Shown here: piece by piece, positions 44,915-54,153 of the stretch
How positions within the stretch are numbered: position 1 is the first letter of the stretch
Layout: every line of letters begins with the position of its first letter
Origin: CACIIZ01 sp045565285
GTDB lineage: Bacteria; Pseudomonadota; Alphaproteobacteria; Rhodobacterales; Rhodobacteraceae
Assembly: GCA_045565285.1 (NCBI GenBank)
Contig: JBJLFR010000034.1
Location: forward strand, 1 to 64,000
DNA length: 64,000 nucleotides
Reading direction: 5' to 3'
Made by a program: the position numbers and the translations under genes
The notes under the pieces: model-generated
What the model was told of the DNA's origin: nothing
The model's input: only the letters and a program-made list of their open reading frames with translations
Database searches by the model: none

Positions 44915-45754
44915 ATGAAAAAATACAGTTGTTTTGATGTAAATTTTGATAATCATCTTGCGCATATTATTCTAAATAGACCTGAAAAAAGAAATTCTAT
45001 GACTACTGAATTTTGGAAAGAATTCCCTAAAATTATATCTGAAATTAATCAAGAAGGAGAAATTAGAGTAATAATTATTAGTTCTACGGGACCACATTTT
45101 TGCTCAGGTCTAGATTTATCACTTTTCCAATCAGATCTTATAAATATTAATAAAGAAGATAATAATAAACCAATTCTTTTAACAAATTATATTGAGATTT
45201 TACAAAATGCCTTAAGTATTCTACAGGACTGTCGAATACCAATTATAACAGCAGTTCAAGGAGCTTGCATTGGAGGTGGACTAGATCTTGTTTGTGCAAG
45301 CGATATTCGTCTTGGAACTAAAGATTGCCATTTTAGCATTTTGGAAACTAAATTAGGCTTAGTAGCAGATATTGGGACTTTCCCAAGACTAGTAAAGTTA
45401 ATACCAGACGGATTAGTTCGTGAACTAGCTTTCACTGGAAGGAATTTTTATTCCAATGAAGCAAACCTATCTGGCTTTTTAAATAATGTATATCCAAATC
45501 AAAAAAATATGCTAAAAGCAGCATTTGATCTTGCCAAAGAAATATCTAGTAATTCCCCTATGGTAGTTTACGGATGTAAAGAAGCTATTAAATTTTCAAG
45601 AGACCATAGTACTGAGGACGGATTAAATTGGATAAAAATGTGGAATTCTTCTATGTTTAATATGAAAGAAATAGAAGAGGCCTTTAAAGCAAAAATTGAA
45701 AAACGGCCCGGAAAATTTAATAAACTACCAAAAAAAATAACCAAAATTGGTTAA
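44915..45754 (+). CDS. Enoyl-CoA hydratase/isomerase (dienoyl-CoA isomerase-like)
   Basis: 279 residues of the crotonase fold: HIILNRPEKRNSMTTEFWKE, PHFCSGLDLSLF, CRIPIITAVQGACIGGGLDLVCASDIR and LETKLGLVADIGTFPRLVKL. The Asp of VADIGT at the position of the second catalytic residue is seen in delta(3,5)-delta(2,4)-dienoyl-CoA isomerases, so isomerase activity is a fair guess. GGAAATATTAA precedes the ATG; it is divergent from thiolase. Confidence 0.85.
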   Translation: MKKYSCFDVNFDNHLAHIILNRPEKRNSMTTEFWKEFPKIISEINQEGEIRVIIISSTGPHFCSGLDLSLFQSDLININKEDNNKPILLTNYIEILQNALSILQDCRIPIITAVQGACIGGGLDLVCASDIRLGTKDCHFSILETKLGLVADIGTFPRLVKLIPDGLVRELAFTGRNFYSNEANLSGFLNNVYPNQKNMLKAAFDLAKEISSNSPMVVYGCKEAIKFSRDHSTEDGLNWIKMWNSSMFNMKEIEEAFKAKIEKRPGKFNKLPKKITKIG

Positions 45755-45761
45755 TTTCTTA

Positions 45762-46991
45762 CTATCTTTTATCTTCGATAATAATTCCATCTTTAGGTAA
45801 TGTATTTGGACTTACTTTAATGATTTTAGCTCTTAAGTTTATTATATCCCTTAGATTTAAATTATAATCCTTAGAATTATCTGAATCAACTTCGATTTTT
45901 ATTGTTAAATCGTCTTGATTATTTACTAAACTTATTTCTGCTCGTACTTTAGTAATTTCTTGATGCCTAGAAATAAATTCTTTAATTTGCTCAGGTCTCA
46001 AAAACATACCCTTTACTTTAGCTGCTTGGTCTGCTCTACCTCTCCAACCTACAATTCTTGTATTTGTTCGCCCACATTTACTTTCTCCAGGGGCAAAGGC
46101 TGACATGTCTCCTGTTGCAAAACGAATGAGTGGATAGTCTAAATTTAAATTTGTAACTAATACTTCACCAATTTCACCAAGTTCTACATGCTCACCTGTT
46201 CCTGGATATACTATTTCTACGATAACTCCTTCGTCTACAATCAATGGTTCGTCTTCAATAGTTTCAAGAGCAATATTCCCCAAATCTGCAGTAGCATAAG
46301 ACTGCATACATTTTATACCTCTTTCAGAATATGCTTTTCTTGTATTAGAAAATAAAGGGCCTCCTCCAACACAAGCAATTTTTATATTTGATAAATCAAT
46401 TTTAAGTTCATCACCTTTTTCTAAAATCTTAAAAAGAAAGTCTGGCGTACCAGCATATACATCAGTTTTTAAAAATGACGCAGCTTTAGCTTGTAATTCA
46501 GTTTGACCAGTTCCAGAAGGAATTACTTTTGTTCCAATTTTAAGAGCTCCTTCTTCAAACATCATTCCAGCTGGAGTGAGGTGATAAGAAAAACAATTTT
46601 GTAGCACCATTCCTTTTCTTACTCCAGTTGCATATAAAAATGGAGCAAACCGACCCCAGTCCACTCCTCGTGTGCCTGGTTCATATATAGGACCAGGAGA
46701 TTGAAAGAAATGAGTTGTTTTTTGTTCTTCTGTTCTTTCAAAACCTCCAAATGGAGGAGATAATTTTTGTTTTTTTGCAAGTTCAGATTTACGTAAAACT
46801 GGAATTTTTTGCAAATCTTCAATTGATTTGATATCTTTTGGATGAATACTGTCTAAATTTTCTTTGAACCCTAATGTTTTTCTTTTGGCAGTTTCGATTA
46901 ACTCAGTTAAAAAAACATTGATGAAAGATATCCTTTCATCATGAGATCTGGTTTCTTCTTTAGTAAAAAAGTTGCTAGTTAATTTAGCCAA
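45762..46991 (-). CDS. Phenylacetate-CoA ligase (PaaK)-like AMP-forming ligase
   Basis: 409 residues. IPVLRKSELAKKQ, FQSPGPIYEPGT (the substrate/ATP loop, modified from SSGTTG), VIPSGTGQTELQ, CVGGGPL and YPLIRFATGDMS match the phenylacetate-CoA ligase family; the C-terminal Lys region KVKGMFLRPEQIKEF is present. It activates an aromatic or other carboxylic acid with CoA. The start is TTG with GGCGGAG seven bases upstream, overlapping livF by 13 bases. Position in the transporter operon suggests it acts on the imported acid. Confidence 0.87.
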   Translation of the reverse strand: MAKLTSNFFTKEETRSHDERISFINVFLTELIETAKRKTLGFKENLDSIHPKDIKSIEDLQKIPVLRKSELAKKQKLSPPFGGFERTEEQKTTHFFQSPGPIYEPGTRGVDWGRFAPFLYATGVRKGMVLQNCFSYHLTPAGMMFEEGALKIGTKVIPSGTGQTELQAKAASFLKTDVYAGTPDFLFKILEKGDELKIDLSNIKIACVGGGPLFSNTRKAYSERGIKCMQSYATADLGNIALETIEDEPLIVDEGVIVEIVYPGTGEHVELGEIGEVLVTNLNLDYPLIRFATGDMSAFAPGESKCGRTNTRIVGWRGRADQAAKVKGMFLRPEQIKEFISRHQEITKVRAEISLVNNQDDLTIKIEVDSDNSKDYNLNLRDIINLRAKIIKVSPNTLPKDGIIIEDKR

Positions 46992-47794
46992 CGTTTTCTC
47001 CGCCTATAAGACCTACCGTCTCTATAGGATTTACGTTTATCACCAGATAAACCAAGATAGAATTCTTTCACATCAGGATTTTCTCTTAATTCTGAAGCAG
47101 GCCCGTCCATTACAACTCTTCCACTCTCTAAAATATAACCAAAATGAGCAAATCTTAAAGCAACATTAGTATTCTGTTCAGCAAGAAGGAATGATACTCC
47201 TTCTTTTTCATTTAACTGTTTAACAATTTCAAAAATCTCTTCTACTAATTGAGGTGCTAAACCCATACTTGGTTCATCTAGTAAAACAGTTTCAGGTTTA
47301 GACATTAAAGCACGGCCAATAGCACACATTTGCTGTTCACCACCTGAAGTATAACCAGCTTGGCTTTTTCTCCTTTGTTTTAACCTTGGAAAATAATTAT
47401 AAACCATTTCTAAGTCTTCCAAAATTTTCTTTTTACTTTCTTTTCTAGTATATGCTCCTGTCATCAAGTTTTCTTCAACAGTTAAATGTTCAAAACAATG
47501 CCTACCCTCCATTACTTGAATAACGCCAGATTTGACCAAATCTGAAGGATTGAGTTTTTCTATTTTTTCATTTCGATAGGTAATAGATCCCTTAGTTACT
47601 TCGCCTCTTTCAGAATGAAGTAAATTTGAAATTGCTTTCAAAGTAGTAGTTTTACCTGCTCCATTTCCACCTAATAAGGCAACAATTGAACCTTTTGAAA
47701 GTGATAAACTCACACCTTTTAAAACCAGAATTACATGATTGTAGACAACTTCAATATTACTTACTTCTAGAAGTTTTTCATTGCTTTGTGACAT
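46979..47794 (-). CDS. livF: Branched-chain/aromatic-acid type ABC transporter ATPase (LivF-like)
   Basis: 271 residues: Walker A LLGGNGAGKTTTLKAI, signature TSGGEQQMCAIGRA, Walker B TVLLDEPSMGLAP and H-loop LLAEQN. It lacks the longer insert of LivG. An extended basic tail (about 25 residues, rich in Arg and Lys) follows the conserved end. It follows the binding-protein gene after a terminator-like hairpin. Confidence 0.92.
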   Translation of the reverse strand: MSQSNEKLLEVSNIEVVYNHVILVLKGVSLSLSKGSIVALLGGNGAGKTTTLKAISNLLHSERGEVTKGSITYRNEKIEKLNPSDLVKSGVIQVMEGRHCFEHLTVEENLMTGAYTRKESKKKILEDLEMVYNYFPRLKQRRKSQAGYTSGGEQQMCAIGRALMSKPETVLLDEPSMGLAPQLVEEIFEIVKQLNEKEGVSFLLAEQNTNVALRFAHFGYILESGRVVMDGPASELRENPDVKEFYLGLSGDKRKSYRDGRSYRRRKRWLN

Positions 47795-47809
47795 TCGAAA
47801 ATTCCTATG

Positions 47810-47839
47810 AAAAAAAAGGGCCCTTAAATTTTCGGGCCC
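47810..47839 (-). terminator. Intercistronic terminator-like hairpin between the Liv-type binding protein and livF
   Basis: On the minus strand GGGCCC (47834-47839) pairs with GGGCCC (47818-47823) around a ten-base loop, followed by seven or more T residues. This is the best rho-independent signal in the window. Because livF continues in the same direction, it probably gives partial termination, raising binding-protein expression over downstream genes. Confidence 0.75.
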
Positions 47840-47855
47840 AATTTATTTATAAATA

Positions 47856-49142
47856 TTAATTACAACGCTCTTTAATATTATTTTCTGCAGCAAATTGAGC
47901 GCTATCTGCAAGTATCAAAGGTTCTATTACACTTTGATCTGAAAGCATATAATCAGTAATAAATGACCAAGTACCTTTTTTTGCATCCCATTGTTGAATA
48001 GCAGCGGAACCTTGGCCACCATGATTTTCACATGTTGCTTTAAATGTTGGTGAAAATCCAGGAATACCTATAGCTGCCATTTTTTCTTCTGACATTTCTA
48101 GGTTTTCCAATCCATCGCGCATCATGGTAGGTGTTATTGCTTTTACACCATGAATTTCCTGAGCAACTTTTGCTGCCTCGGTAGCCATAATGGCTGCATA
48201 CATTCCACGGCTGTATAAAACTGTACCAACATTTGATCCGTCACCGGCTCCTAAACCCTTATCAATAACATACTTTCTCATGTCATCATAAACTGGGAAA
48301 TTATCACCAGGTGCATGCATTGCAAGTGATTTATATCCGTGAGCTGCTTCACCAGCAGGAAGAACATCATTTTCAGAACCAGACCACCAAACTCCTATGA
48401 AGTTCTCCATTGGAAATCTTATATTAGCAGCTTCTTGGATGGCAACTGAATTCATTACACCCCAACCCCACATAAAGATATAATCAGGTCTTTCTCTTCT
48501 AATTTGAAGCCATTGAGATTTCTGTTCCTGACCAGGATGATCAACTGGTAAAAGAGTAAGTTCAAAGTTATGTTTTTTACTCAATGCTTCTAATGTGCGA
48601 ATGGGTTCTTTGCCATATGCTGAGTTATGATACACTAGAGCAATTTTTTTACCATCTAACGAACCATCACTCATGTCCATTGCGTGGTTTGTTGCAACAC
48701 TTGCTGCGTCCCAATAAGTTCCAGGGAAATTAAATACCCACTTAAAGATCTTACCATTTCTACCAGAAGTTCTTCCATATCCAGAAGATAGAATTGGAAT
48801 GTTGTCAGCTGATAGCTTTGGAATAAGTTGATATGTAATTCCAGTTGAAAGTGGTTGATAAACTAAAGAGCCCTCTCCCTTTGTAGACTCATAACACTCT
48901 ACACCCTTTTCTGTATTATACGCAGTTTCACATTTAACAACACGAATTGGTTCACCACCAATTCCTCCGTCACGCTCGTTTAAGAGTGTGAAGTAATCTT
49001 CATATCCATCTGCAAAAGGAATACCATTTGGACCATAGGGACCAGTTCGGTAACTTAATGATGGAAATACTAATTCTGCTAATACTGGTGACACTAAAAA
49101 AAATACTGCCAGTGCAGAAAAAATTGTCTTTTTAAATTTCAT
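47856..49142 (-). CDS. Liv-type periplasmic substrate-binding protein (aromatic/organic-acid subgroup)
   Basis: 428 residues. MKFKKTIFSALAVFFLVSPVLA is a signal peptide. The mature protein is a type I periplasmic binding fold: GYEDYFTLLNERDGGIGGEP, VVKCETAYNTEKGVECYES, ALVYHNSAYGKEPI and FIGVWWSGSENDVL. The length and these motifs fit the subgroup linked to aromatic or aryl-acid uptake more than classical leucine-binding proteins. AGAGAGGGAAAA precedes the ATG. Confidence 0.92.
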   Translation of the reverse strand: MKFKKTIFSALAVFFLVSPVLAELVFPSLSYRTGPYGPNGIPFADGYEDYFTLLNERDGGIGGEPIRVVKCETAYNTEKGVECYESTKGEGSLVYQPLSTGITYQLIPKLSADNIPILSSGYGRTSGRNGKIFKWVFNFPGTYWDAASVATNHAMDMSDGSLDGKKIALVYHNSAYGKEPIRTLEALSKKHNFELTLLPVDHPGQEQKSQWLQIRRERPDYIFMWGWGVMNSVAIQEAANIRFPMENFIGVWWSGSENDVLPAGEAAHGYKSLAMHAPGDNFPVYDDMRKYVIDKGLGAGDGSNVGTVLYSRGMYAAIMATEAAKVAQEIHGVKAITPTMMRDGLENLEMSEEKMAAIGIPGFSPTFKATCENHGGQGSAAIQQWDAKKGTWSFITDYMLSDQSVIEPLILADSAQFAAENNIKERCN

Positions 49143-49243
49143 TTTTCCCTCTCTTTAAAATAGTCAATTGACCCTTTAATTACACCTTTTACTTAAACCA
49201 GAGTCAATATGCTGTTTAATATTTACGGTCAAATCTGTTCATT

Positions 49244-50320
49244 TTAGTAAGGAAATGGCCAAATTCTAAGTTTTTGTTTAAGTAAATTCCAAAGTTGTGC
49301 TAAACCATGAGGTTCAACTATAAGAAAAAATATAATTAATCCCCCAATGATTATAAATTCAAAATGAGCTGCAATATCTACGGACCATCCTAATTGCAAA
49401 ACTAAAAGATTTTTAAGAGCAACTGGTAATAAAACCATAAAAGCAGCCCCCGCAAATGACCCAAAAATAGAACCTAACCCCCCTATAATAACCATAAATA
49501 AAACAATAAAAGATTTTTGTATACTGAAAGCTTCAGTTGGTTCAACGGCTCCTAAATAAACAGAGAAAAATAATGCTCCAGCAATTCCTACATAAAAAGA
49601 GCTAACTGCAAACGCAGAAAGCTTGGCAACAAGGGGATTTACACCAATAATTTCAGCTGCAATGTCCATATCCCTGATTGCCATCCAACTTCTTCCAATT
49701 TTTCCCCTAGTAAGGTTTCTTGCAACCCATGCTAATAAGAAAACGAATATAAAACAAAAAAGATATTTTGCTGCAGGCGAGGATTCTGAACCTGTAATAA
49801 AAAAACCACCAACACTTCTACTTGGAGAAGTTATCATGCCTGTAGCAGAGTAATTATAAAACCAACCTACTTTATTAAATAGCCATATTAAGAAAAATTG
49901 AGCTGCTAAAGTGGCAACTGCTAAATAAAATCCTTTGATCCTTAAACTTGGCAACCCAAATAGGGTGCCAACAAAAGCAGTTACAAATCCTGATAAAATA
50001 ACTACAAAAAAGATATTTAAATCAGGAAAAGCAGTCATTAATTTATAAGATGCATATGCCCCCACAGCCATAAATCCACCAGTGCCTAGACTTACTTGAC
50101 CACAATAACCAGTCAAGATATTTAAACCCAAGGCAGCAATAGCATAGATTAAAAAGGGTAGAAAAACTGCATTAGACCAATAATCATTAATTACAAATGG
50201 TATAAATAATAAACCAATTATAATAACAAAATAATATCGATACCTATCAAATTTTATTGGAAAGGTTTGACTATCCTGAGCATATGAGGTTTTAAATTCA
50301 CCAACTTCTCGATATAACAT
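49244..50320 (-). CDS. livM: Liv-type ABC transporter permease (LivM-like)
   Basis: 358 residues with about ten hydrophobic segments. AALGLNILTGYCGQVSLGTGGFMAVGAYA and YLAVATLAAQFF are LivM hallmarks, as is SWMAIRDMDIAAEIIGVNP (the ATPase-coupling loop) and VIIGGLGSIFGSFAGA. The start lies two bases after livH. Confidence 0.93.
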   Translation of the reverse strand: MLYREVGEFKTSYAQDSQTFPIKFDRYRYYFVIIIGLLFIPFVINDYWSNAVFLPFLIYAIAALGLNILTGYCGQVSLGTGGFMAVGAYASYKLMTAFPDLNIFFVVILSGFVTAFVGTLFGLPSLRIKGFYLAVATLAAQFFLIWLFNKVGWFYNYSATGMITSPSRSVGGFFITGSESSPAAKYLFCFIFVFLLAWVARNLTRGKIGRSWMAIRDMDIAAEIIGVNPLVAKLSAFAVSSFYVGIAGALFFSVYLGAVEPTEAFSIQKSFIVLFMVIIGGLGSIFGSFAGAAFMVLLPVALKNLLVLQLGWSVDIAAHFEFIIIGGLIIFFLIVEPHGLAQLWNLLKQKLRIWPFPY

Positions 50321-50322
50321 TG

Positions 50323-51324
50323 TTAAACTCTTTCTATAATTTTCTCACCAAATAAGCCTTGAGGCCTAAATACTAAAAATAATAACGCTAGAACATATGC
50401 AAACCAATTTTCAGTAGCTCCACCAATAATGGGTGACATAAAAAACTCGAATAATTTTTCTCCTGCACCAATTATTAACCCTCCAACAATTGCACCAGGT
50501 ATTGAGGTAAATCCTCCCAGCATAAGAACCGGTAAAGCCTTTAGAGCTATTAAAGACAATGAAAATTGAACCCCTGATTTTGCGCCCCACATCATTCCAG
50601 CTACCAATGCCACAAAACCCGAAATTGACCAAACAAGCACCCATATTACTCTTAAACTTATGCCTACAGAAAGTGCCGCCTGATGATCATCAGCTACTGC
50701 TCTCAATGCTCTCCCTGATTTAGTATATTGAGAAAATAAAGTAAGAACTAAAACAAGGCTTATAGCTATGATGGCCGCCCACACATCCAGAAGATCAATA
50801 TACATACCGTAAAATTTTTCACCTTCTGCAGCCCAACCTATTGTGAAATCCTCAAACCAAAATGATCCCCCTTGGGGAATTCCAACATTTAGTGTTTTTA
50901 CATCAGAGCCCCACATTAAGTCCCCGAAACCTTCCATAAAATAGGCTAGTCCAATGGTTGCCATAAACAAAATAATTGGTTCTTGATTAACTAGGTGTTT
51001 AAGAACTAATTTTTCAACGAGGATGGCAAATAATATCATGATTAATATAGTAAAAACTATTGCTGCAAATGCTGGTAGCGTCCAATCAAAATGGTGAACT
51101 TTAGTCCCAAACATTGCATTTATAAGATGAGCGAAAGGAACTCTTCCTTCCTGCAAACCTACTAAAGTAAGGGCAGCAAATAAAGCCATAACTCCTTGTG
51201 CATAATTAAATATACCTGAAGCCTTAAAAATTAAAACAAAACCTAAAGCTACTAATGAATATAGCACTCCAGCCATTAATCCATTTAGTATAACTTCAAT
51301 TGTATATAAAAAATCAGCACTCAT
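50323..51324 (-). CDS. livH: Liv-type ABC transporter permease (LivH-like)
   Basis: 333 residues with multiple membrane helices. GLMAGVLYSLVALGFVLIFKASGIFNYAQG, the coupling loop SGRALRAVADDHQAALSVGI and VLMLGGFTSIPGAIVGGLIIG identify LivH. A short soluble segment (SDVKTLNVGIPQGGSFWF) is inserted between helices, as is common in this subgroup. TAGGAG precedes the ATG. Confidence 0.93.
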   Translation of the reverse strand: MSADFLYTIEVILNGLMAGVLYSLVALGFVLIFKASGIFNYAQGVMALFAALTLVGLQEGRVPFAHLINAMFGTKVHHFDWTLPAFAAIVFTILIMILFAILVEKLVLKHLVNQEPIILFMATIGLAYFMEGFGDLMWGSDVKTLNVGIPQGGSFWFEDFTIGWAAEGEKFYGMYIDLLDVWAAIIAISLVLVLTLFSQYTKSGRALRAVADDHQAALSVGISLRVIWVLVWSISGFVALVAGMMWGAKSGVQFSLSLIALKALPVLMLGGFTSIPGAIVGGLIIGAGEKLFEFFMSPIIGGATENWFAYVLALLFLVFRPQGLFGEKIIERV

Positions 51325-51333
51325 TATAGACTC

Positions 51334-52116
51334 CTAATGCTCAGAAACACCTAAATAGGCATCAATTACATCTTGATTATTACGTACATCTTCGGGTGTT
51401 CCATCGCCAATTTTTTTTCCATAATCCATTACTACAACTCTATCCGAAATATCCATTACAACTCCCATGTCGTGTTCAATTAAAGCAACTGTTGTCCCAA
51501 ATTCACTGTTTACATCTAAAATGTATCTACTCATATCTTCTTTTTCCTCAACATTCATTCCAGCCATAGGTTCATCAAGAAGCAATAATTCAGGTTCTGC
51601 TGCTAGTGCTCTACCTAATTCCACCCTTTTTTGAAGACCATAAGGCAATGCACCAACTGGTGTTTTTCTGATATGTTGTATCTCAAGGAAATCAATTACT
51701 TTTTCAACAACTTCTCTATTTTCATATTCTTCTTTAGAAGCTCCACCTTTCCAGATTATTTGGGAGAAAATACTTTTCTTCATATGTGTAAATCTACCAG
51801 TCATAATATTATCTAGGGCTGTCATACCTTTAAATAATGCTATATTTTGAAAAGTCCTAGCAATACCCTGATGCGCAATCTGATAAGGTTTCATTGAACC
51901 TCTTTTTTTACCTCGAAACCATACCTCCCCTTCCTGAGGATGGTAAAATCCATTTATAACATTTAACATTGATGATTTACCTGCTCCGTTAGGACCAATT
52001 ATAGCTCTTATTTCTCCCTTAAATATGTCAAATGAGATATTTTGAATAGCAACAACACCTCCAAAGCGTAAAACTATATTTTTAATATCCATCATTTTCT
52101 CATTCTGAAGGTTCAT
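51334..52116 (-). CDS. livG: Liv-type ABC transporter ATPase (LivG-like)
   Basis: 260 residues: Walker A IIGPNGAGKSSMLNVI, the LivG-type Q-loop segment ARTFQNIALFKGMTALDNI, LPYGLQKRVELGRALA in place of a canonical LSGGQ, Walker B LLLLDEPMAGMN and ALIEHD. The ATG overlaps the stop of the upstream acyl-CoA synthetase by four bases (ATGA), so both genes are translated together. Confidence 0.92.
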   Translation of the reverse strand: MNLQNEKMMDIKNIVLRFGGVVAIQNISFDIFKGEIRAIIGPNGAGKSSMLNVINGFYHPQEGEVWFRGKKRGSMKPYQIAHQGIARTFQNIALFKGMTALDNIMTGRFTHMKKSIFSQIIWKGGASKEEYENREVVEKVIDFLEIQHIRKTPVGALPYGLQKRVELGRALAAEPELLLLDEPMAGMNVEEKEDMSRYILDVNSEFGTTVALIEHDMGVVMDISDRVVVMDYGKKIGDGTPEDVRNNQDVIDAYLGVSEH

Positions 52117-54062
52117 GCAGCTTTTTCCTTTTTAAATATCTCTTCAAGCTGTTGAATTTTAATTGATGCTGATATTTTACCTTTTCTCCCATCTTCATAG
52201 GTTACTTCAGTTTCAGTATAAATTGCTTTTGATCCATCGTATAAGGCTCTTATTAAGTCAGAATATTTATCACTAACCAAGTTTCTTCTAACTTTTCGAG
52301 TTCTAGTAATTTCACCATCATCTGGGTCTAACTCCTTGTGGAGAACTAAAAATCTTTTAATTTGACAATCAGATAATTTTTTATCTTTAGAGAGTGATAA
52401 ATTTACTTCTCTTATATGTTCAGCTACCATATTATAAACATCAGGATGTCCAGCTAGTTCTTGATATGATGCATATGAAATATTGTTTTTTTCAGCCCAA
52501 TTACCTACAGCTGTTAAATCTATATTTATCATAGCAACACAATATTCTTTTCCAGATCCAAACAAAACTGCTTCTAGAATATTAGGATAAAATTTTAATT
52601 TATTCTCAACATATTTAGGAGCAAATAATGAACCTTTTTTTAACTTTCCTACATCTTTTGCTCTATCAATAATTTTAAGATGTCCTGTCTCTTCATCAAT
52701 AAAGCCAGCATCACCTGTAGAAACCCATCCTTCTTTATTTTTAGTTTTTTTTGTATTAGTTTGATCTTTAAAATATTCAACAAACGATCCAGGAGAACGA
52801 TAAAGTACTTCTCCAGATTTTGATATTTTTAATTCAACACCATTTACTGGTACACCTACAGTTTCAGGATGAACTTGTTTGTCAGGTTGACATGTGACAA
52901 AAACGCAGGCTTCAGTCTGACCATAAAGTTGCTTTAAATTGATACCTAGAGATCTAAAAAACTGGAATATTTCTGGTCCGATTGCTTCACCTGCAGTGTA
53001 GCCAACCTTTGTATTTGAAAGACCCATCCTATTTTTTAAAGGACCATAGATAAATATTTCACCAAGAAAATATTTAAACCTATTGAAAAGTCCAACTTTC
53101 TTATCTTCTAGAATTTTCTCTCCGTACTCTTTAGCAACAGACATAAAATAATTAAATAGTGTTTTCTTAAAAGATCCAGCATCGTCTATTTTAAGATTTA
53201 CAGAAGTTAAAAGAGATTCAAAAAAACGGGGAGGTCCAAAAAAGTAACTTGGACCAATTTCGCGCATGTCATCATGTAAAGTTTCTGCACTTTCAGGACA
53301 GCATATACACATTCCAGATTGCAAACCTAATCCCATTGAAAAGGCAAAATCACCAACCCAAGCCATTGGTAGATAACAAATTAGTGAAAAATTACTATCT
53401 ATTTTATCAAAAATAATTCCAGCTTTACCACTTTCAATTACATTTTGATTTGATAAAACAACACCTTTTGATCTTCCGGTAGTACCAGAGGTATAGAGTA
53501 AAATTGATTTGGTATCTAAATTTTGTTTAGCTTGTCTCTTTTTTAGCTCAGTTTGAAGTTTGGATATATTTTTGAATTTATCTAGCGAAGAAATATCATT
53601 TAAAGAATACAAATTACTTTTTTGATAATTCCTTAGCCCTCTTGGATCTAAATAAACTATATTTTTTAATAATGGGATATCTTTTTTTATTTCTAATAAT
53701 TTATCAACCTGCTCCTGATTTTCTACTATTGCCATTTTTGCAGAGCTATGAGAAATTGGAAAAATCATCTCCTGCGCAACAGCATCTTGATAAATAGGAG
53801 TTGGGATTGCACCAACATTTTGAGAAGCAATTATCGCCCAATATAAATGAGGTCTATTACGTCCAATAATACAAATATGATCTCCTTCTTTAATTCCTAG
53901 TTCAATTAAACCTAAAGACATATGAGTTACATACTCATAAACATCTTTCCAAGACCAAGATTGCCAAATCCCAAACTCTTTTTCTCTAAAAGCTGGTTTA
54001 TTGGAAAATTTAATTGAATTTCTTTGGAGAATAGCTGGCAATGTGTTTAAATTTTCAGTCAA
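52113..54062 (-). CDS. Long-chain-type AMP-forming acyl-CoA synthetase
   Basis: 649 residues. LLYTSGTTGRSKGVVLS, QLYGQTEACVFVT, WVSTGDAGFIDEETG and LKIIDRAKDVGKLKKG are the AMP-binding signatures, and the length matches the eukaryote-like long-chain (FAA1) group. It activates a carboxylic acid, presumably one imported by the Liv-type system. The start is a TTG at 54062 without a clear ribosome site; the first gene of the Liv operon. Confidence 0.88.
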   Translation of the reverse strand: MTENLNTLPAILQRNSIKFSNKPAFREKEFGIWQSWSWKDVYEYVTHMSLGLIELGIKEGDHICIIGRNRPHLYWAIIASQNVGAIPTPIYQDAVAQEMIFPISHSSAKMAIVENQEQVDKLLEIKKDIPLLKNIVYLDPRGLRNYQKSNLYSLNDISSLDKFKNISKLQTELKKRQAKQNLDTKSILLYTSGTTGRSKGVVLSNQNVIESGKAGIIFDKIDSNFSLICYLPMAWVGDFAFSMGLGLQSGMCICCPESAETLHDDMREIGPSYFFGPPRFFESLLTSVNLKIDDAGSFKKTLFNYFMSVAKEYGEKILEDKKVGLFNRFKYFLGEIFIYGPLKNRMGLSNTKVGYTAGEAIGPEIFQFFRSLGINLKQLYGQTEACVFVTCQPDKQVHPETVGVPVNGVELKISKSGEVLYRSPGSFVEYFKDQTNTKKTKNKEGWVSTGDAGFIDEETGHLKIIDRAKDVGKLKKGSLFAPKYVENKLKFYPNILEAVLFGSGKEYCVAMINIDLTAVGNWAEKNNISYASYQELAGHPDVYNMVAEHIREVNLSLSKDKKLSDCQIKRFLVLHKELDPDDGEITRTRKVRRNLVSDKYSDLIRALYDGSKAIYTETEVTYEDGRKGKISASIKIQQLEEIFKKEKAA

Positions 54063-54153
54063 TTATAAATAACCAATCTAACTATATTAAATAAATAAGC
54101 CGTTATATATTTTTAATTATTTTTTGCAAGTACTCTTTTTTGACTCAAAAAAA

